Source of the DNA: Thioploca sp.
Lineage (GTDB): Bacteria > Pseudomonadota > Gammaproteobacteria > Beggiatoales > Beggiatoaceae
Length of the DNA: 42,520 nucleotides
Direction of reading: 5' to 3'
NCBI GenBank assembly: GCA_012032555.1
Contig: JAAUSR010000043.1
Location: 1-42,520, forward strand
Shown one piece after another: positions 25,928 through 35,317 of this stretch. A model generated the notes under the pieces. The model saw only the letters and a list, made by a program, of their open reading frames with translations, was not told the DNA's origin and ran no database searches. The position numbers and the translations under genes were made by a program. How positions within the stretch are numbered: the stretch's first letter is position 1; every line of letters begins with the position of its first letter.

Positions 25928-26040
25928 TTGATAAATGCCAATCACCCCTTATTTCGTTTAGAGAATCTTTATCAAGCTTATCGGCAGTGTCGTCGCCGTA
26001 GTAACACGTGTAATGCGTTAGCTTTTGAAATCAATAGAAC
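25928..26040 (+). pseudogene. N-terminal fragment of a reverse transcriptase
   Basis: The reading frame gives NHPLFRLENLYQAYRQCRRR followed by SNTCNALAFEIN. This resembles the conserved start of bacterial reverse transcriptases of the DGR/retron-like class (LENLY-x-AYR-x-CRRRKR-x-T-x-NALAFE-x-N). Only about 37 residues remain; none of the catalytic blocks, including YxDD, is present. A short inverted repeat (TGCATCA/TGATGCA, 26041-26065) marks the point where homology stops and the toxin cassette begins. The assignment rests on family pattern memory, so it is moderate. Confidence 0.55.
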
Positions 26041-26077
26041 TGCATCAATCAGAGAATCTGATGCAACTAAAAAGAAA

Positions 26078-26371
26078 ATGAAATTTGAATGGGATACGAA
26101 AAAAGAACAAACCAACATTAATAAACAGGGTGTTTCTTTTGAGCAGGGATCCTATGTTTTTGCAGATCCATATGCACTTAACCAATATGACGATGATCAT
26201 TCAATCAAAGCGGATCGGTGGTTGATTCTAGGAAAATCAATAAATGAGGTTATACCTGTAGTAGTCCACACCTTCAAAGATCAAGAGGGGATGGAAATGG
26301 TAAGAATTATCAGTGCACGGAAAGCAACGAAACATGAAAGAAACACATATCAAAGCCGGTGTCCAAAATGA
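26078..26371 (+). CDS. Second BrnT-type toxin, with KHG changed to KQG
   Basis: I start at the ATG at 26078, where the protein reads MKFEWDTKKEQTNINKQGVS, because that is the family N-terminus; the open frame extends upstream into the RT fragment but is unrelated. Central VFADPYALNQYDDDHS and C-terminal VRIISARKATKHERNTY fit BrnT. The near-invariant KHG reads KQG here, so activity may be reduced. The stop overlaps the ATG of a damaged antitoxin (ATGA). The gene lies in a unit that ends at a candidate attC site, so it may have arrived as an integron cassette. Confidence 0.8.
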   Translation: MKFEWDTKKEQTNINKQGVSFEQGSYVFADPYALNQYDDDHSIKADRWLILGKSINEVIPVVVHTFKDQEGMEMVRIISARKATKHERNTYQSRCPK

Positions 26372-26500
26372 AAGATGAATATGATTAAGGAATTCTTTAT
26401 CAACCCTTTAAAAAGAAAGGGGGTTGAATTCTCGCTCAATAAGGTCATCAATTCCGTATTGAAGAAAGATATTGAAATATCTGATCAACTCAGTGAATAA
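26368..26500 (+). pseudogene. Degraded BrnA-like antitoxin
   Basis: The ATG at 26368 overlaps the toxin stop and encodes MKDEYD, the expected antitoxin start, but a TAA follows at once (26386-26388). In another frame (ATG at 26381) the C-terminal part is still readable: KGVEFSLNKVINSVLKKDIE, close to the end of BrnA/CopG-like antitoxins, ending with TAA at 26498-26500. About 30-40 central residues are missing. It is therefore a deletion-plus-frameshift remnant unless the short C-terminal product still works. Confidence 0.6.
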
Positions 26501-26501
26501 G

Positions 26502-26582
26502 GCATAACAAGGCCCGCTAAAGCTGACCCATAACCTTATGCGCTGTTTCGCGTTAAGGTCAGCTTAGCGGCGGCGTTAGTCA
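26502..26582 (+). other. Candidate integron attC site
   Basis: The segment starts with GCATAAC (R''-like), directly after the antitoxin stop codon, and ends with GCGTTAGTC (R'-like). Between them, CCGCTAAAGCTGACC (26514-26528) pairs with GGTCAGCTTAGCGG (26557-26570), leaving one unpaired A in the first arm. A bulged base in one arm, AAC/GTT ends and a cassette stop codon abutting the site are the known features of attC. No integron integrase or attI is seen in the window. Confidence 0.6.
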
Positions 26583-26707
26583 ATTTCGTAGTAGGATGGG
26601 TTTCGCTAACGCTCTCACTTAAGTTAAAAGCCAAAGTAGGAGTACAAAACAACGCTATTTTGCACTCCATCCTTTTCTCATTGGGGGTAAAGAGGAAAAG
26701 GAAAAAA
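26583..26707. other. Intergenic remnant between the island and speD
   Basis: Contains half of a REP-like element (ggatgggtttcgctaacgct near 26596) and AT-rich sequence. The convergent speD gene ends at 26708. No gene seen. Confidence 0.4.
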
Positions 26708-27526
26708 TTATATTTTGGGGATATTTTCTGCGTAAAAAATTTCCATCATTTCGCGCCGTAAATCCCGCTCAATTTTTTCTCGCTCATATTGAGATAAATC
26801 AGAAGCTTTGATTTCAAAAAGATAATTATCTAAGTCAAACTGTTTGAGCACCATTTTAGTATGAAAGATATTTTCTTGATAGACATTCACATCTATCATC
26901 TGATAAAGAGATTTAGTATCTTTAGCCAGATAATTTTGAATGGAATTAATTTTGTGATCAATGTAATGTTTGCGCCCAGCTTTATCACGGGTAAAACCGC
27001 GGACACGGTAATCCATAATAACAATATCAGAATCAAAATTGCGTATAAGGTAATTTAATGCCTTTAAAGGTGAAATCCGTCCACACGTCGATACATCGAT
27101 ATCAGCACGAAAACTACTAATCCCATTATGTGGATTGCTTTCGGGATAAGTATGTACGGTAATATGGCTTTTATCTAAATGGGTCACCACGGCATCAGGT
27201 AAAGGTCCCGGCTCTTGATCGTCGGATATTTTTTGATCGAGTGATGTCGAGGCTTCTTCACAAATCAACATAGTCACACTTGCCCCTTGAGGGTCATAGT
27301 CTTGACGCGCAATATTAAGTATATTAGCGTCAATAATATACGCCACATTGGTTAAAATCTGAGTTAGGCGCTCAGCATTATAAACTTCATCAATGTATTC
27401 AATATAGCCTTTACGTTGTTTAGCCGTTTTAGCATAACAAATATCGTAAATATTAAAACTTAACGTCTTGGTTAAATTGTTAAAACCCTGTAGCTTGAAT
27501 TTAATTTTCTTTGCGGTTTTGCTCAC
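26708..27526 (-). CDS. speD: S-adenosylmethionine decarboxylase proenzyme, E. coli type
   Basis: A pyruvoyl-dependent enzyme that decarboxylates S-adenosylmethionine to provide the aminopropyl donor for spermidine synthesis. The 272 residues match the long enterobacterial SpeD class (264 in E. coli) closely over their full length. The self-cleavage site that creates the pyruvoyl group is LDK-S120[10 protein letters not shown]. Other conserved blocks are [52 protein letters not shown] and [15 protein letters not shown]. speE is not adjacent, unlike in E. coli. Confidence 0.97.
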   Translation of the reverse strand: MSKTAKKIKFKLQGFNNLTKTLSFNIYDICYAKTAKQRKGYIEYIDEVYNAERLTQILTNVAYIIDANILNIARQDYDPQGASVTMLICEEASTSLDQKISDDQEPGPLPDAVVTHLDKSHITVHTYPESNPHNGISSFRADIDVSTCGRISPLKALNYLIRNFDSDIVIMDYRVRGFTRDKAGRKHYIDHKINSIQNYLAKDTKSLYQMIDVNVYQENIFHTKMVLKQFDLDNYLFEIKASDLSQYEREKIERDLRREMMEIFYAENIPKI

Positions 27527-27963
27527 CTTTCACCTTACTCAAGAAACACTTATTGTTCAATTCATTCAATACCTAACATAGCCGTGATTATTAACACGGT
27601 GGTTTAACTTAGCGTGAAATGATAACGACTACCCTGATTTTGGAACAGTAGAGACAACCGGTACCCTTGGTACCAAACTGCTACTCAGATAAAAAAAGGT
27701 TTGAGTAAGTGATTCACCTATCAAAATGATGGGATTTTGGTTTTTGAGGCGGTTTACTTGTCCTTCTTGAACAAAACTATTATTGTTCAATATGAGATCA
27801 GGTTTAACTTGACTTTTGGTTTGCCAAATAAGCACACCCACACCAAGTGGTGATCGAATGAATAGATGAGATATCAGGATGTGGTTGATACCACTTATAG
27901 AAGCCGGTCTTTGCATAAGCTAAGCTCCCTAACAGTGGGCTATCAATTACTCAGGATAAAAGA
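27527..27963. other. Region upstream of speD and downstream of tRNA-Met
   Basis: About 440 bases. A minus-strand open frame of 95 codons (27629-27916) exists but has no recognisable family, no clear ribosome binding site and an odd composition, so I do not call it a gene. The speD promoter should lie in the first 100 bases here. Confidence 0.35.
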
Positions 27964-28040
27964 TGGTGGCTATGGGTGGACTCGAACCACCGGCCTCAGC
28001 ATTATGAGTGCTGCGCTCTAACCGTCTAAGCTACATAGCC
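27964..28040 (-). tRNA. tRNA-Met(CAU), elongator type
   Basis: Read on the minus strand the segment folds as a cloverleaf: acceptor GGCTATG/CATAGCC, D-arm GCTTAGACGGTTAGAGC, anticodon stem CAGCA-ctCATaa-TGCTG, and T-arm CCGGTGGTTCGAGTCCACC. The discriminator base A and an encoded CCA (27964-27966) close it. The anticodon is CAU. The GGCTAxG acceptor resembles E. coli elongator tRNA-Met rather than the GGCCCC of tRNA-Ile2, and there is no initiator-type acceptor mismatch. Confidence 0.93.
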
Positions 28041-28238
28041 AATACGAACTACCATAATTTTAGAGATTATGAAGAGTTGTACAAAAAAAGTCAACTCTTG
28101 TTTAACACTTTATTACCGGCTTCTTGAAAAAGCTCAACCGTATCAAGTATAAAAACGGGGTGCATTATGAAGATTTAAAAATACCCTGTCAAGAGTTCAT
28201 CCTAAAAATAATCCTGTCACTGAGTAGAGTTTGAGACA

Positions 28239-28679
28239 TTAATTGGTCATGATTTCATCATTTTCCTCTATTATTTCATAGTCATGAATTATTTTAGCCG
28301 CTTGACCTAACATAGCAGAGACAGAACAATATTTTTCTGCCGATAAGTCAATTGCTTTTTTAACCGGATCTGTTTTTAAATTATACCCGCTTATTTTGAA
28401 GTGAACTCGAATTTCTGTGAAAATTCGCGGATGTTCTTCACGACGCTGACCTTCGATTTCTATAAGACATTGAGTTACATTCTGGCGTTGTTTCTTTAAA
28501 ATACTGAGCACATCCATAGCGGTACAACCACCCAATCCCATTAACATCATTTCCATTGGACGTACGCCTAGGTTGCGTCCACCAATTTCTGGAGCACCAT
28601 CTATAATCATGCCATGACCGCTATCGGCTTCAGCCAGAAGACAAGCATTTTCAATCCATTTAATACGTGCTTTCATCAA
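28239..28679 (-). CDS. OsmC family protein, YhfA-like
   Basis: A cytoplasmic protein of the OsmC/Ohr superfamily, probably a thiol peroxidase acting on organic hydroperoxides. The 146 residues show the two conserved cysteines: C52 in GLGGCTAMDVLSIL and C118 in EKYCSVSAML. The IRVHFKISG and AAKIIHDYEI segments fit the YhfA-like branch rather than Ohr. The first two codons are both ATG; either start is possible. It is a single gene between tRNA-Met and the broken DUF262 gene. Confidence 0.88.
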   Translation of the reverse strand: MMKARIKWIENACLLAEADSGHGMIIDGAPEIGGRNLGVRPMEMMLMGLGGCTAMDVLSILKKQRQNVTQCLIEIEGQRREEHPRIFTEIRVHFKISGYNLKTDPVKKAIDLSAEKYCSVSAMLGQAAKIIHDYEIIEENDEIMTN

Positions 28680-28812
28680 ACTTTCAGTGGATATTCCACC
28701 GCTCCTTGTCGGTATTTAAAGTAGAATTACTCGTGACTGTTTATTTTAACAGATTAAATCTGCTTTAGTACCTTAAAGCTGTTGAGTTATGTCAAATTAA
28801 CACGACTTGATT

Positions 28813-30061
28813 CTAAACAACCGGCTCCCCTTTCTTATTCTGTGGTACAACAACTTCTTCGTGAACAATGGCAATACGATGGTATTCTAAGTACCCTCTC
28901 ACAAATTTTTTGGAGATAAGGTAAATAAAAACCACCGTTGTTTTAATTAAATACCTGAAAATATGTGGATGGGTACTTACCGCCTTTTCGTAACGTGTTA
29001 ATAAACGGCTTATCATTTTAAGTTGTTTAATTTTATCCAAAGATAATTCAATATCGGGGAGTTGCTGTTGGTGAAAAGCCGCTTGACAGGTTACAGTGAA
29101 AATAGCTTCAAATAACGCTATACTGAAACAATTTGTTCTTCTAAAGAAAATATCATCTGGTAATTCTTTGCAAGCCGCTAAAAAAGTTTTAAATAAGTCT
29201 TCCAGATACTGATTTTGTTTTTCAGTATGTGACTGGCATTTTTTGGCAAATTGATTAAGGAATTTTTTCAACGGTGAGGTATAGTTATCACTGGCAATCA
29301 AAAAAGCAAAACTCCGCAGTAGTATTTCCACATCTTCCATATGAAGAGTCGGTTCTGGTTGACGCAATAATCGTCTCCATTCGGGTAAATTATTAATTTT
29401 ACATAACATCTTATAAAATTCAGAATGATAAAGCGTCACTCTAATTTCAGGTTGATTTAAGTTAGTACCCCGGAGTTAAGCCGATTAAAGATTTCATAAA
29501 CCGAAGAGTCATCATCTTTAGGACTATTCTGCTTGATGAAAATATTGCGAAGCGGTCTCAATTCAAATTGAAATTGATAATCACCCAGCGTAGTATAAGT
29601 AAGATCACTAAATTTATTCTTCGGTTGGTTAGGTAAATTTTCTGGCAACTTCAACTTAAATTCAGTGAAGTAATCATCATTGTTTAAGGTTTCCTCCGGT
29701 AGATGTCCATGTTGATCAAAAATTTGTCTTAACTCGACTCGCTGATCTTGTTTAGGAAACCGTTGTTTTATAAAATAATAAATTGAGAGCAGACGTTGTT
29801 GTCCATCAATAACTAAGAGCTTGTTACGACCTTCTTCATAAAGGAAAATCTGTGGAATTGGTAAGCCAAGTATTAATGATTCAATTAATTTTGAAGCTTG
29901 AGTCTGATCCCAAACATAATTTCTTTATAATCAAAAATTGTTTTAACACTAAAATCGTTTGGTGTCGACGTTAGATCGTATTCATCAATTTGGAAATCAT
30001 CACCGTTATCATCATTTTCTTCAAACCACTCCGGCGAGGTATTATTGTTAAGCGTAGTCAT
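28813..30061 (-). pseudogene. DUF262 (GmrSD-like) gene with two frameshifts
   Basis: Reading from the ATG at 30061, the frame starts MTTLNNNTSPEWFEENDD and is lost near 29918-29923. A one-base shift restores YVWDQTQASKLIESLILGLP and the diagnostic VIDGQQRLLSIYYF (the ParB-like nucleotide-binding motif of DUF262). A second shift at the C4 run 29468-29471 restores EIFNRLNSGG-TNLNQPE and then a 208-residue C-terminal part to 28813. Both breaks are repaired by adding one base to a short homopolymer. DUF262 proteins include type IV restriction enzymes such as GmrSD; a defence role here is possible but unproved. It is either a young pseudogene or contains sequencing errors. Confidence 0.75.
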
Positions 30062-30098
30062 AATAGATTGTTTCCTGATTGAAATATAAACTACCCTT

Positions 30099-31244
30099 TC
30101 AATTTGGTTGTAGCACCACTAATCGACCTCGACTATCACAAGCAACTAAACTATCACCAACTACCAGCGGCGGAACCAAAATACGAGAACGACTGAGGCG
30201 ATAACGTGCGGCAAATTTACCACTATCACGTTGTAACCAATGTAAGTAACCTTCTTTATCGCCGACGACGAGATAATCACCGATGCTTACTGGGGCGGTT
30301 AACCCACGTGCTTGCAATTGAGTTTGTTTCCATAATGAGGCACCATTGTTGCGATCCAAAGCCCAAATATGACTTTTAGTGTCAGTAACATAAAGTGCAT
30401 TGGCCTCAATATCTAACCCGACGTAAGAAAAGATATCTCGTTCCCACAATAATTTACCTTGGAGTAAATCAATCGCTACTGTGTGTCCTTGATAGCTACT
30501 CACATAAATGACTTTATTCGCTAACAATGGATCGGCATCAATATCGACCATGCGTTCTAATTCGGTGCGTCCGCTGGGTACCGCGATGGGTGCTTCCCAT
30601 AATACTTTACCGGTATGCAATTCTAATGCGGCTAGCTTGCCATTATCAAAGCCAGCAATAATTAAATCATTGACTACTAGAGGAGTACTGGTACCACGTA
30701 ATGTAAGTAAAGGCACCATGCTACGTTCATAAACCCATAATTGCTTGCCATTTTTACTGGTCAATCCAAAGAGTTTACCGTCTGCTGTACGTACGACCAC
30801 GACACCTTGGCTAATTTGAGGTGGCACGAGTACTTCACTGGAAACTGAGGTACGCCATATTTCTTTACCATCCGTTGCTGATAAAGCGACCACATCGCCT
30901 TTGTGGCTACCTACTAAGATTAAGTTTTCACCAATCCCCGCACTACTTGAAATCGGTATGCCTAGCTTTTGTGTCCAGATGCGGCTACCATCTTTAAAAT
31001 TGAGTGCTTGTACTTGTCCTTGAGGAGAAGTCATCAATAATTGTTCGTTATAAAAAGTGGGACCGATTCGGAGGTAATCTTGGCTAACATTACTTCCTGT
31101 TCGTGCTGTCCACACGGTTTTTAAGGTCAACGTTGGTGAAAACTTGACTAATGGTGCTGGTGGTTCACTGTTATCTTTGCCGCCGAAAATACCACAGCTA
31201 CTTAGCCCAACACCGAGAAAAAACAGCAACAGATATTTGAACAT
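30099..31244 (-). CDS. bamB: Outer-membrane assembly lipoprotein BamB
   Basis: BamB is the beta-propeller lipoprotein of the BAM complex, which inserts beta-barrel proteins into the outer membrane. The 381 residues begin with a lipoprotein signal peptide; the lipobox is LSSC, with the cysteine at residue 17. Repeated PQQ-like motifs follow through the protein (VVALSATDGKEIWR, LFGLTSKNGKQLWVYE, LAALELHTGKVLWE, WALDRNNGASLWKQ), consistent with eight blades. yfgM ends eight bases upstream and hisS precedes it, the same order as hisS-yfgM-bamB in E. coli. The next E. coli gene, der, is absent here; the broken DUF262 gene takes its place. Confidence 0.95.
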   Translation of the reverse strand: MFKYLLLFFLGVGLSSCGIFGGKDNSEPPAPLVKFSPTLTLKTVWTARTGSNVSQDYLRIGPTFYNEQLLMTSPQGQVQALNFKDGSRIWTQKLGIPISSSAGIGENLILVGSHKGDVVALSATDGKEIWRTSVSSEVLVPPQISQGVVVVRTADGKLFGLTSKNGKQLWVYERSMVPLLTLRGTSTPLVVNDLIIAGFDNGKLAALELHTGKVLWEAPIAVPSGRTELERMVDIDADPLLANKVIYVSSYQGHTVAIDLLQGKLLWERDIFSYVGLDIEANALYVTDTKSHIWALDRNNGASLWKQTQLQARGLTAPVSIGDYLVVGDKEGYLHWLQRDSGKFAARYRLSRSRILVPPLVVGDSLVACDSRGRLVVLQPN

Positions 31245-31252
31245 AAATGATG

Positions 31253-32128
31253 TTATGGGGTTGGAGGAGTTTCGGTGGTAACGTCTTCAGTAATGACCTT
31301 CTCGCTTGGAAGTGAACTCGATTGAGAAGGAGAAATTGGCATAGGTGCTACTGGAATAGTTAATTCATTTACTTGAGTGGTATTGGGAGTAGCAACAGTC
31401 TCGGTTGGAACGGTTAGCTGGGTTTCGGTTTCTCCGGTATTAGGTGTCGCCAAAGCGGATAATGGTGTTTGATTTTCAATCTTATCCACTGGGCTTGTTC
31501 CTAGGTCATCTAGTTTCATTTGTAACCAATCACGGTATTTAGGCGCTAAATCTTCACTGGCTAAGGCTTGAGTATAAGCTTGGCGAGCCACTTCGATTTG
31601 CTTCTCTGCTACCGCGATATCTCCCTTTAATTCAGCATAAGCCGCTACAAAATCTGCTTGCGTGTTTACATTCGCCAGTAATTTCTTGGCTTCGGCTATT
31701 TTGTGTTGCGCCAAAAATAATTTAGCTTTACGTAACCGGGCGATATGAGTCAATTCTGGTATACTATGATTTTGTTCTATGATCCATTCTAAGCGGGCAT
31801 GACTCGCTTCTATATCGCCTTGCTTTAAATCTTGACGTGCCAGATTCAACACTGCCAGTACCGCATAAGGACTATTACTATGTTTAGATAGTAACATTTG
31901 TACGGCTTGGCGCGCTTTTTCCGGTTCGCCTTTTTCTAAGGCATACAGTACTTGATCGTAAGTAACAGAAGCTAATTGTGCTTGTTGGGTTGTATGGATT
32001 TGCCACCAACGCCAAGCGATTAACAATCCTAATCCGATCAAGAAACCAGCAACCACTGCGGTGCCATTTTCTTTCCACCATTTTACTATCGCTTCAATTT
32101 GTTCTTGTTCAGATTCGTAAGCAGCCAC
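31253..32128 (-). CDS. yfgM: YfgM family inner-membrane TPR protein
   Basis: An inner-membrane protein with periplasmic tetratricopeptide repeats; in E. coli it works with PpiD at the SecYEG translocon. The start is typical (MAAYESEQEQIEAIVKWWKE), followed by one membrane helix at about residues 22-42 (GTAVVAGFLIGLGLLIAWRW). TPR-like helices run to about residue 212. The last 80 residues are Thr/Pro/Ser-rich and unlike other YfgM proteins (about 206 residues in E. coli), so this copy carries a low-complexity extension. It lies in an operon with bamB. Confidence 0.9.
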   Translation of the reverse strand: MAAYESEQEQIEAIVKWWKENGTAVVAGFLIGLGLLIAWRWWQIHTTQQAQLASVTYDQVLYALEKGEPEKARQAVQMLLSKHSNSPYAVLAVLNLARQDLKQGDIEASHARLEWIIEQNHSIPELTHIARLRKAKLFLAQHKIAEAKKLLANVNTQADFVAAYAELKGDIAVAEKQIEVARQAYTQALASEDLAPKYRDWLQMKLDDLGTSPVDKIENQTPLSALATPNTGETETQLTVPTETVATPNTTQVNELTIPVAPMPISPSQSSSLPSEKVITEDVTTETPPTP

Positions 32129-32217
32129 ACTAATCCCTTTTTAAACGAGGTGAAGAGGTATTATTATATCAGTTCTCATAGGAGAGCAGATGAATATTGG
32201 AACATGATGTTATCATT

Positions 32218-33486
32218 TTAAACTAATGGTTTGAGATAATCAGCTAGTTTGGTTAGCGCTACTGAAATTTGGGGTTGCTCGGTGCGTAAATATTTAATGG
32301 TGATTTGTTGTTGTTCAAGTTCATTCTCGCCTAACACCAATGCGATTTGAGCACCACTTTTATCAGCGCGTTTGAACTGACTTTTAAAACTACCACCACC
32401 ACAATGGATTAATATTCGTAATGAGGGTAGGTTGTCTCGTAAAGATTCTGCTAAACGCAAACCGTGTTGCATCGCTTGCTCACCCATCGTCATCAAATAA
32501 ACCTGTGGGGCTGAGCTTGGTAGCGACAAATCACTTTGAGCGAGTAATAAGACGAGCCGTTCCATCCCCAGCGCAAAGCCGATAGCCGGTGTCGGTTGTC
32601 CACCTAACTGTTCTACCAGTGTATCATAACGCCCACCGGCACAAAGGGTTCCTTGCGCCCCTAATTGTTGGGTAACCCATTCAAATACCGTCTTATTATA
32701 ATAATCTAAACCACGAACTAAACGTGGATTAACTTGATAGCGAATACCGGTTTGGTCTAGTAGTTGTTGCAAAGTAGCAAAATCAGCTTGTGATTCCGCA
32801 TCCAGGTATTCTAGTAATTGTGGTGCGGATGCAATTAACGCTTGCATCTCGGGATTTTTACTATCCAGAATGCGTAATGGATTCGTTGATAACCGTCGCT
32901 GACTGTCAGCATCAAGTTGTTGATAATGCGCTGTAAAATAATTGATGAGTTGTTCCTTATACACGGAGCGAGCGTTAGCTGAACCCAGCGAGTTAATTTG
33001 TAATTCTAAGTCGGATAATCCCAATTGTCGCCAGAATCGAGCGGTCATGATAATCATTTCCGCATCAATATCTGGACCGGATAGCCCATAAACTTCGGCG
33101 CCAATTTGATGAAATTGCCGGTAGCGACCTTTTTGCGGGCGTTCATGGCGAAACATGGACCCGAGGTACCATAACCGTTGAGTTTGATTATAAAATAATC
33201 CTTGTTCAATCCCGGCTCTAACACAGCCAGCAGTTCCTTCCGGACGTAAGGTAAGATTGTCACCGTTCCGATCAGTGAAAGTAAACATTTCTTTTTCAAC
33301 AATATCTGTTACTTCACCAATCGAACGCGCAAATAATTCCGTTGCTTCCAGCAAAGGTAACCGAATTTCTTGATAACCATAAGTTGCCAACAAATGACGG
33401 ATAGTTCCTTCGAGATGTTGCCATAGCGGTGTTTGTGAGGGAAGAATATCATTCATTCCCCGAACGGCTTGAATCTTTTTGGACAA
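32218..33486 (-). CDS. hisS: Histidyl-tRNA synthetase
   Basis: Class II aminoacyl-tRNA synthetase that charges tRNA-His. The 422 residues match E. coli HisS (424). Visible motifs: the N-terminal [11 protein letters not shown], motif 1 region [12 protein letters not shown], motif 2 [13 protein letters not shown] followed by [22 protein letters not shown], the histidine-binding [14 protein letters not shown], and motif 3 [16 protein letters not shown]. The C-terminal anticodon-binding domain is complete. It follows tadA by 22 bases and leads into yfgM, so the four genes likely form one transcription unit. Confidence 0.97.
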   Translation of the reverse strand: MSKKIQAVRGMNDILPSQTPLWQHLEGTIRHLLATYGYQEIRLPLLEATELFARSIGEVTDIVEKEMFTFTDRNGDNLTLRPEGTAGCVRAGIEQGLFYNQTQRLWYLGSMFRHERPQKGRYRQFHQIGAEVYGLSGPDIDAEMIIMTARFWRQLGLSDLELQINSLGSANARSVYKEQLINYFTAHYQQLDADSQRRLSTNPLRILDSKNPEMQALIASAPQLLEYLDAESQADFATLQQLLDQTGIRYQVNPRLVRGLDYYNKTVFEWVTQQLGAQGTLCAGGRYDTLVEQLGGQPTPAIGFALGMERLVLLLAQSDLSLPSSAPQVYLMTMGEQAMQHGLRLAESLRDNLPSLRILIHCGGGSFKSQFKRADKSGAQIALVLGENELEQQQITIKYLRTEQPQISVALTKLADYLKPLV

Positions 33487-33508
33487 AATAACTCCTTGGC
33501 TTAGTCTA

Positions 33509-33967
33509 TTAACGACGGCTACTAAAAAAACGGGTTAAACCGGCTCCACATTCGGCTGCCAATATTCCACCGATACAATCTACCTGATGATTGTGACGAA
33601 AATCTCTAAGAATATCAAAGCGGCTACCAGCGGCACCGCCTTTCGGATCATAAGCACCAAATACTACCCGCTTTACTCGTGCCTGAATAATTGCACCGCT
33701 ACACATAATACAAGGTTCTAACGTAACATATAAAGTGGTATTCAGGAGACGATAGTTTTTTAAATACTGAGCGGCTTGACGCAAAGCTATGATTTCAGCA
33801 TGTGCGGTCGGATCATGAACCGTAATGGGTTGATTCCAACCCTCGGCAATACATTGCTCGCCATAGACGACAATGGCACCCACTGGAATTTCGCCTTGAT
33901 TAGCAGCTTGTTCAGCCAAACGTAAAGCATGATACATCCAGTGTTGATCAGAATTTGATGACCTCAA
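33509..33967 (-). CDS. tadA: tRNA-specific adenosine deaminase
   Basis: TadA converts A34 to inosine in the anticodon of tRNA-Arg(ACG). The zinc site is visible as H56-A-E58 in [11 protein letters not shown] and C86-x2-C89 in [11 protein letters not shown], with E58 as the proton shuttle. The 152 residues and the [15 protein letters not shown] start agree with E. coli TadA. It is the first gene of the tadA-hisS-yfgM-bamB run and is divergent from sucC, so the 177-base gap at 33968-34144 should hold both promoters. Confidence 0.96.
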   Translation of the reverse strand: MRSSNSDQHWMYHALRLAEQAANQGEIPVGAIVVYGEQCIAEGWNQPITVHDPTAHAEIIALRQAAQYLKNYRLLNTTLYVTLEPCIMCSGAIIQARVKRVVFGAYDPKGGAAGSRFDILRDFRHNHQVDCIGGILAAECGAGLTRFFSSRR

Positions 33968-34124
33968 AATAATTTCCCATTTTTTAAAATACGCCGATTT
34001 GACCCTAATAAAAAAATAACCGACTCGTTAATGATAGTTTACTATCCTCAATTCTTCCTACCTTTGTTACAATGGGAAATTAATTGCAAATAAACTCGCT
34101 CGACTTCAGCTATTTTAAAAATAA

Positions 34125-34143
34125 ATCAATAACTGATAACTGA
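34125..34143. repeat. Heptamer repeat before sucC
   Basis: caataactgataactgata gives two to three copies of the heptamer also seen, inverted, at 9586-9663. It occupies the position of the sucC ribosome binding site, where no strong Shine-Dalgarno sequence is seen. Confidence 0.5.
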
Positions 34144-34144
34144 T

Positions 34145-35317
34145 ATGAACATACACGAATATCAAGCTAAACAAATATTAAATCAATATAATATTCCAAT
34201 TCCACTGGGATATCACGCTACTAATGCCCAAGAAGCTCAACAACAAGCTCAACAATTAGGCGGTGAAGCTTGGATGATTAAAGCCCAAGTCCATGCTGGT
34301 GGACGTGGAAAAGCTGGTGGCATAAAAAAAGCTAACAATCTCAATGAAGTCATGGAGATAACTAATAACTTCATTGGAACTTCACTAGTAACTCACCAAA
34401 CTGGTGGACGTGGTAAGCCCATAAATGGTGTTCTAGTTGAAAATCCAACCGCGATTAAAAGCGAACTTTACTTAAGCTTAGTGGTGGATCGATCTAAACA
34501 ACGTATTGCGGTAATTGCCTCAGCGGCGGGTGGTATGGATATCGAAACCGTTGCCGCCCAAACACCTGAAAAAATCGTCAGTCAAACGATAGATCCCATC
34601 GTTGGAATTCAAGCTTATCAATGCCGAGACATTGCTTTTGCACTGGGTTTAGCCGCTGAACAACGTCAACAATTGACTCAAATCTTGTTTAATTTATATC
34701 GGTTGTTTTTGGATAACGATCTTAGTTTAGTGGAGATTAATCCGTTAATTATCACCGATCAAGGTCAACTACTCGCTTTGGATGCTAAGATCAACCTTGA
34801 TGATAATGCCCTCTATCGACATAGCGAACTTGCGGCGTTATATGATCCCAGTCAAGAAGATGAAAAAGAACATAAAGCGCGGCAATTTGATCTCAACTAT
34901 GTGGCTTTAGACGGCGATATTGCCTGTATGGTGAATGGTGCTGGTTTAGCGATGGCTACTATGGACGTCATTCAAAGGCAAGGAGGGGAACCAGCGAATT
35001 TCTTAGATGTTGGTGGCGGCACCACTGCTGAGCGAGTAACCGAAGCTTTCAAAATTATTTTATCGGATTCCAAAGTTAAAGCCATTCTCGTCAATATATT
35101 TGGTGGTATCGTTCGCTGTGACCTCATTGCCGAAGGTGTTATCCACGCGATTAAACAAACTCATACTCAATTACCGGTAGTCGTTCGTTTAGAAGGAACC
35201 CATGTAGACAAAGGCAAAGCACTTTTACAAACCAGTGGTTTAGCCGTAATTACCGCTAATGATTTGGATGATGCCGCACAAAAAGTGGTTAACGCCGCTA
35301 AAGGAATGATGCCATGA
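34145..35317 (+). CDS. sucC: Succinyl-CoA synthetase (ADP-forming) subunit beta
   Basis: The beta subunit of the TCA-cycle enzyme that makes ATP (or GTP) from succinyl-CoA. The 390 residues match the family (388 in E. coli). Seen: [15 protein letters not shown] at the start, the ATP-grasp region [37 protein letters not shown], and the C-terminal [13 protein letters not shown] with the [20 protein letters not shown] segment. The stop overlaps the sucD start (ATGA). sucAB are not present on the sides within the window. Confidence 0.97.
   Translation: MNIHEYQAKQILNQYNIPIPLGYHATNAQEAQQQAQQLGGEAWMIKAQVHAGGRGKAGGIKKANNLNEVMEITNNFIGTSLVTHQTGGRGKPINGVLVENPTAIKSELYLSLVVDRSKQRIAVIASAAGGMDIETVAAQTPEKIVSQTIDPIVGIQAYQCRDIAFALGLAAEQRQQLTQILFNLYRLFLDNDLSLVEINPLIITDQGQLLALDAKINLDDNALYRHSELAALYDPSQEDEKEHKARQFDLNYVALDGDIACMVNGAGLAMATMDVIQRQGGEPANFLDVGGGTTAERVTEAFKIILSDSKVKAILVNIFGGIVRCDLIAEGVIHAIKQTHTQLPVVVRLEGTHVDKGKALLQTSGLAVITANDLDDAAQKVVNAAKGMMP

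Noticed and set aside
27629-27916. A 95-codon minus-strand frame between speD and tRNA-Met
   Set aside because: No family, no ribosome binding site and an erratic composition; more likely chance or an old remnant.
27964-28040. tRNA-Met as an integration site for the neighbouring accessory island
   Set aside because: No integrase and no direct repeat of the tRNA 3' end were found nearby; the island ends at the attC-like site before speD.
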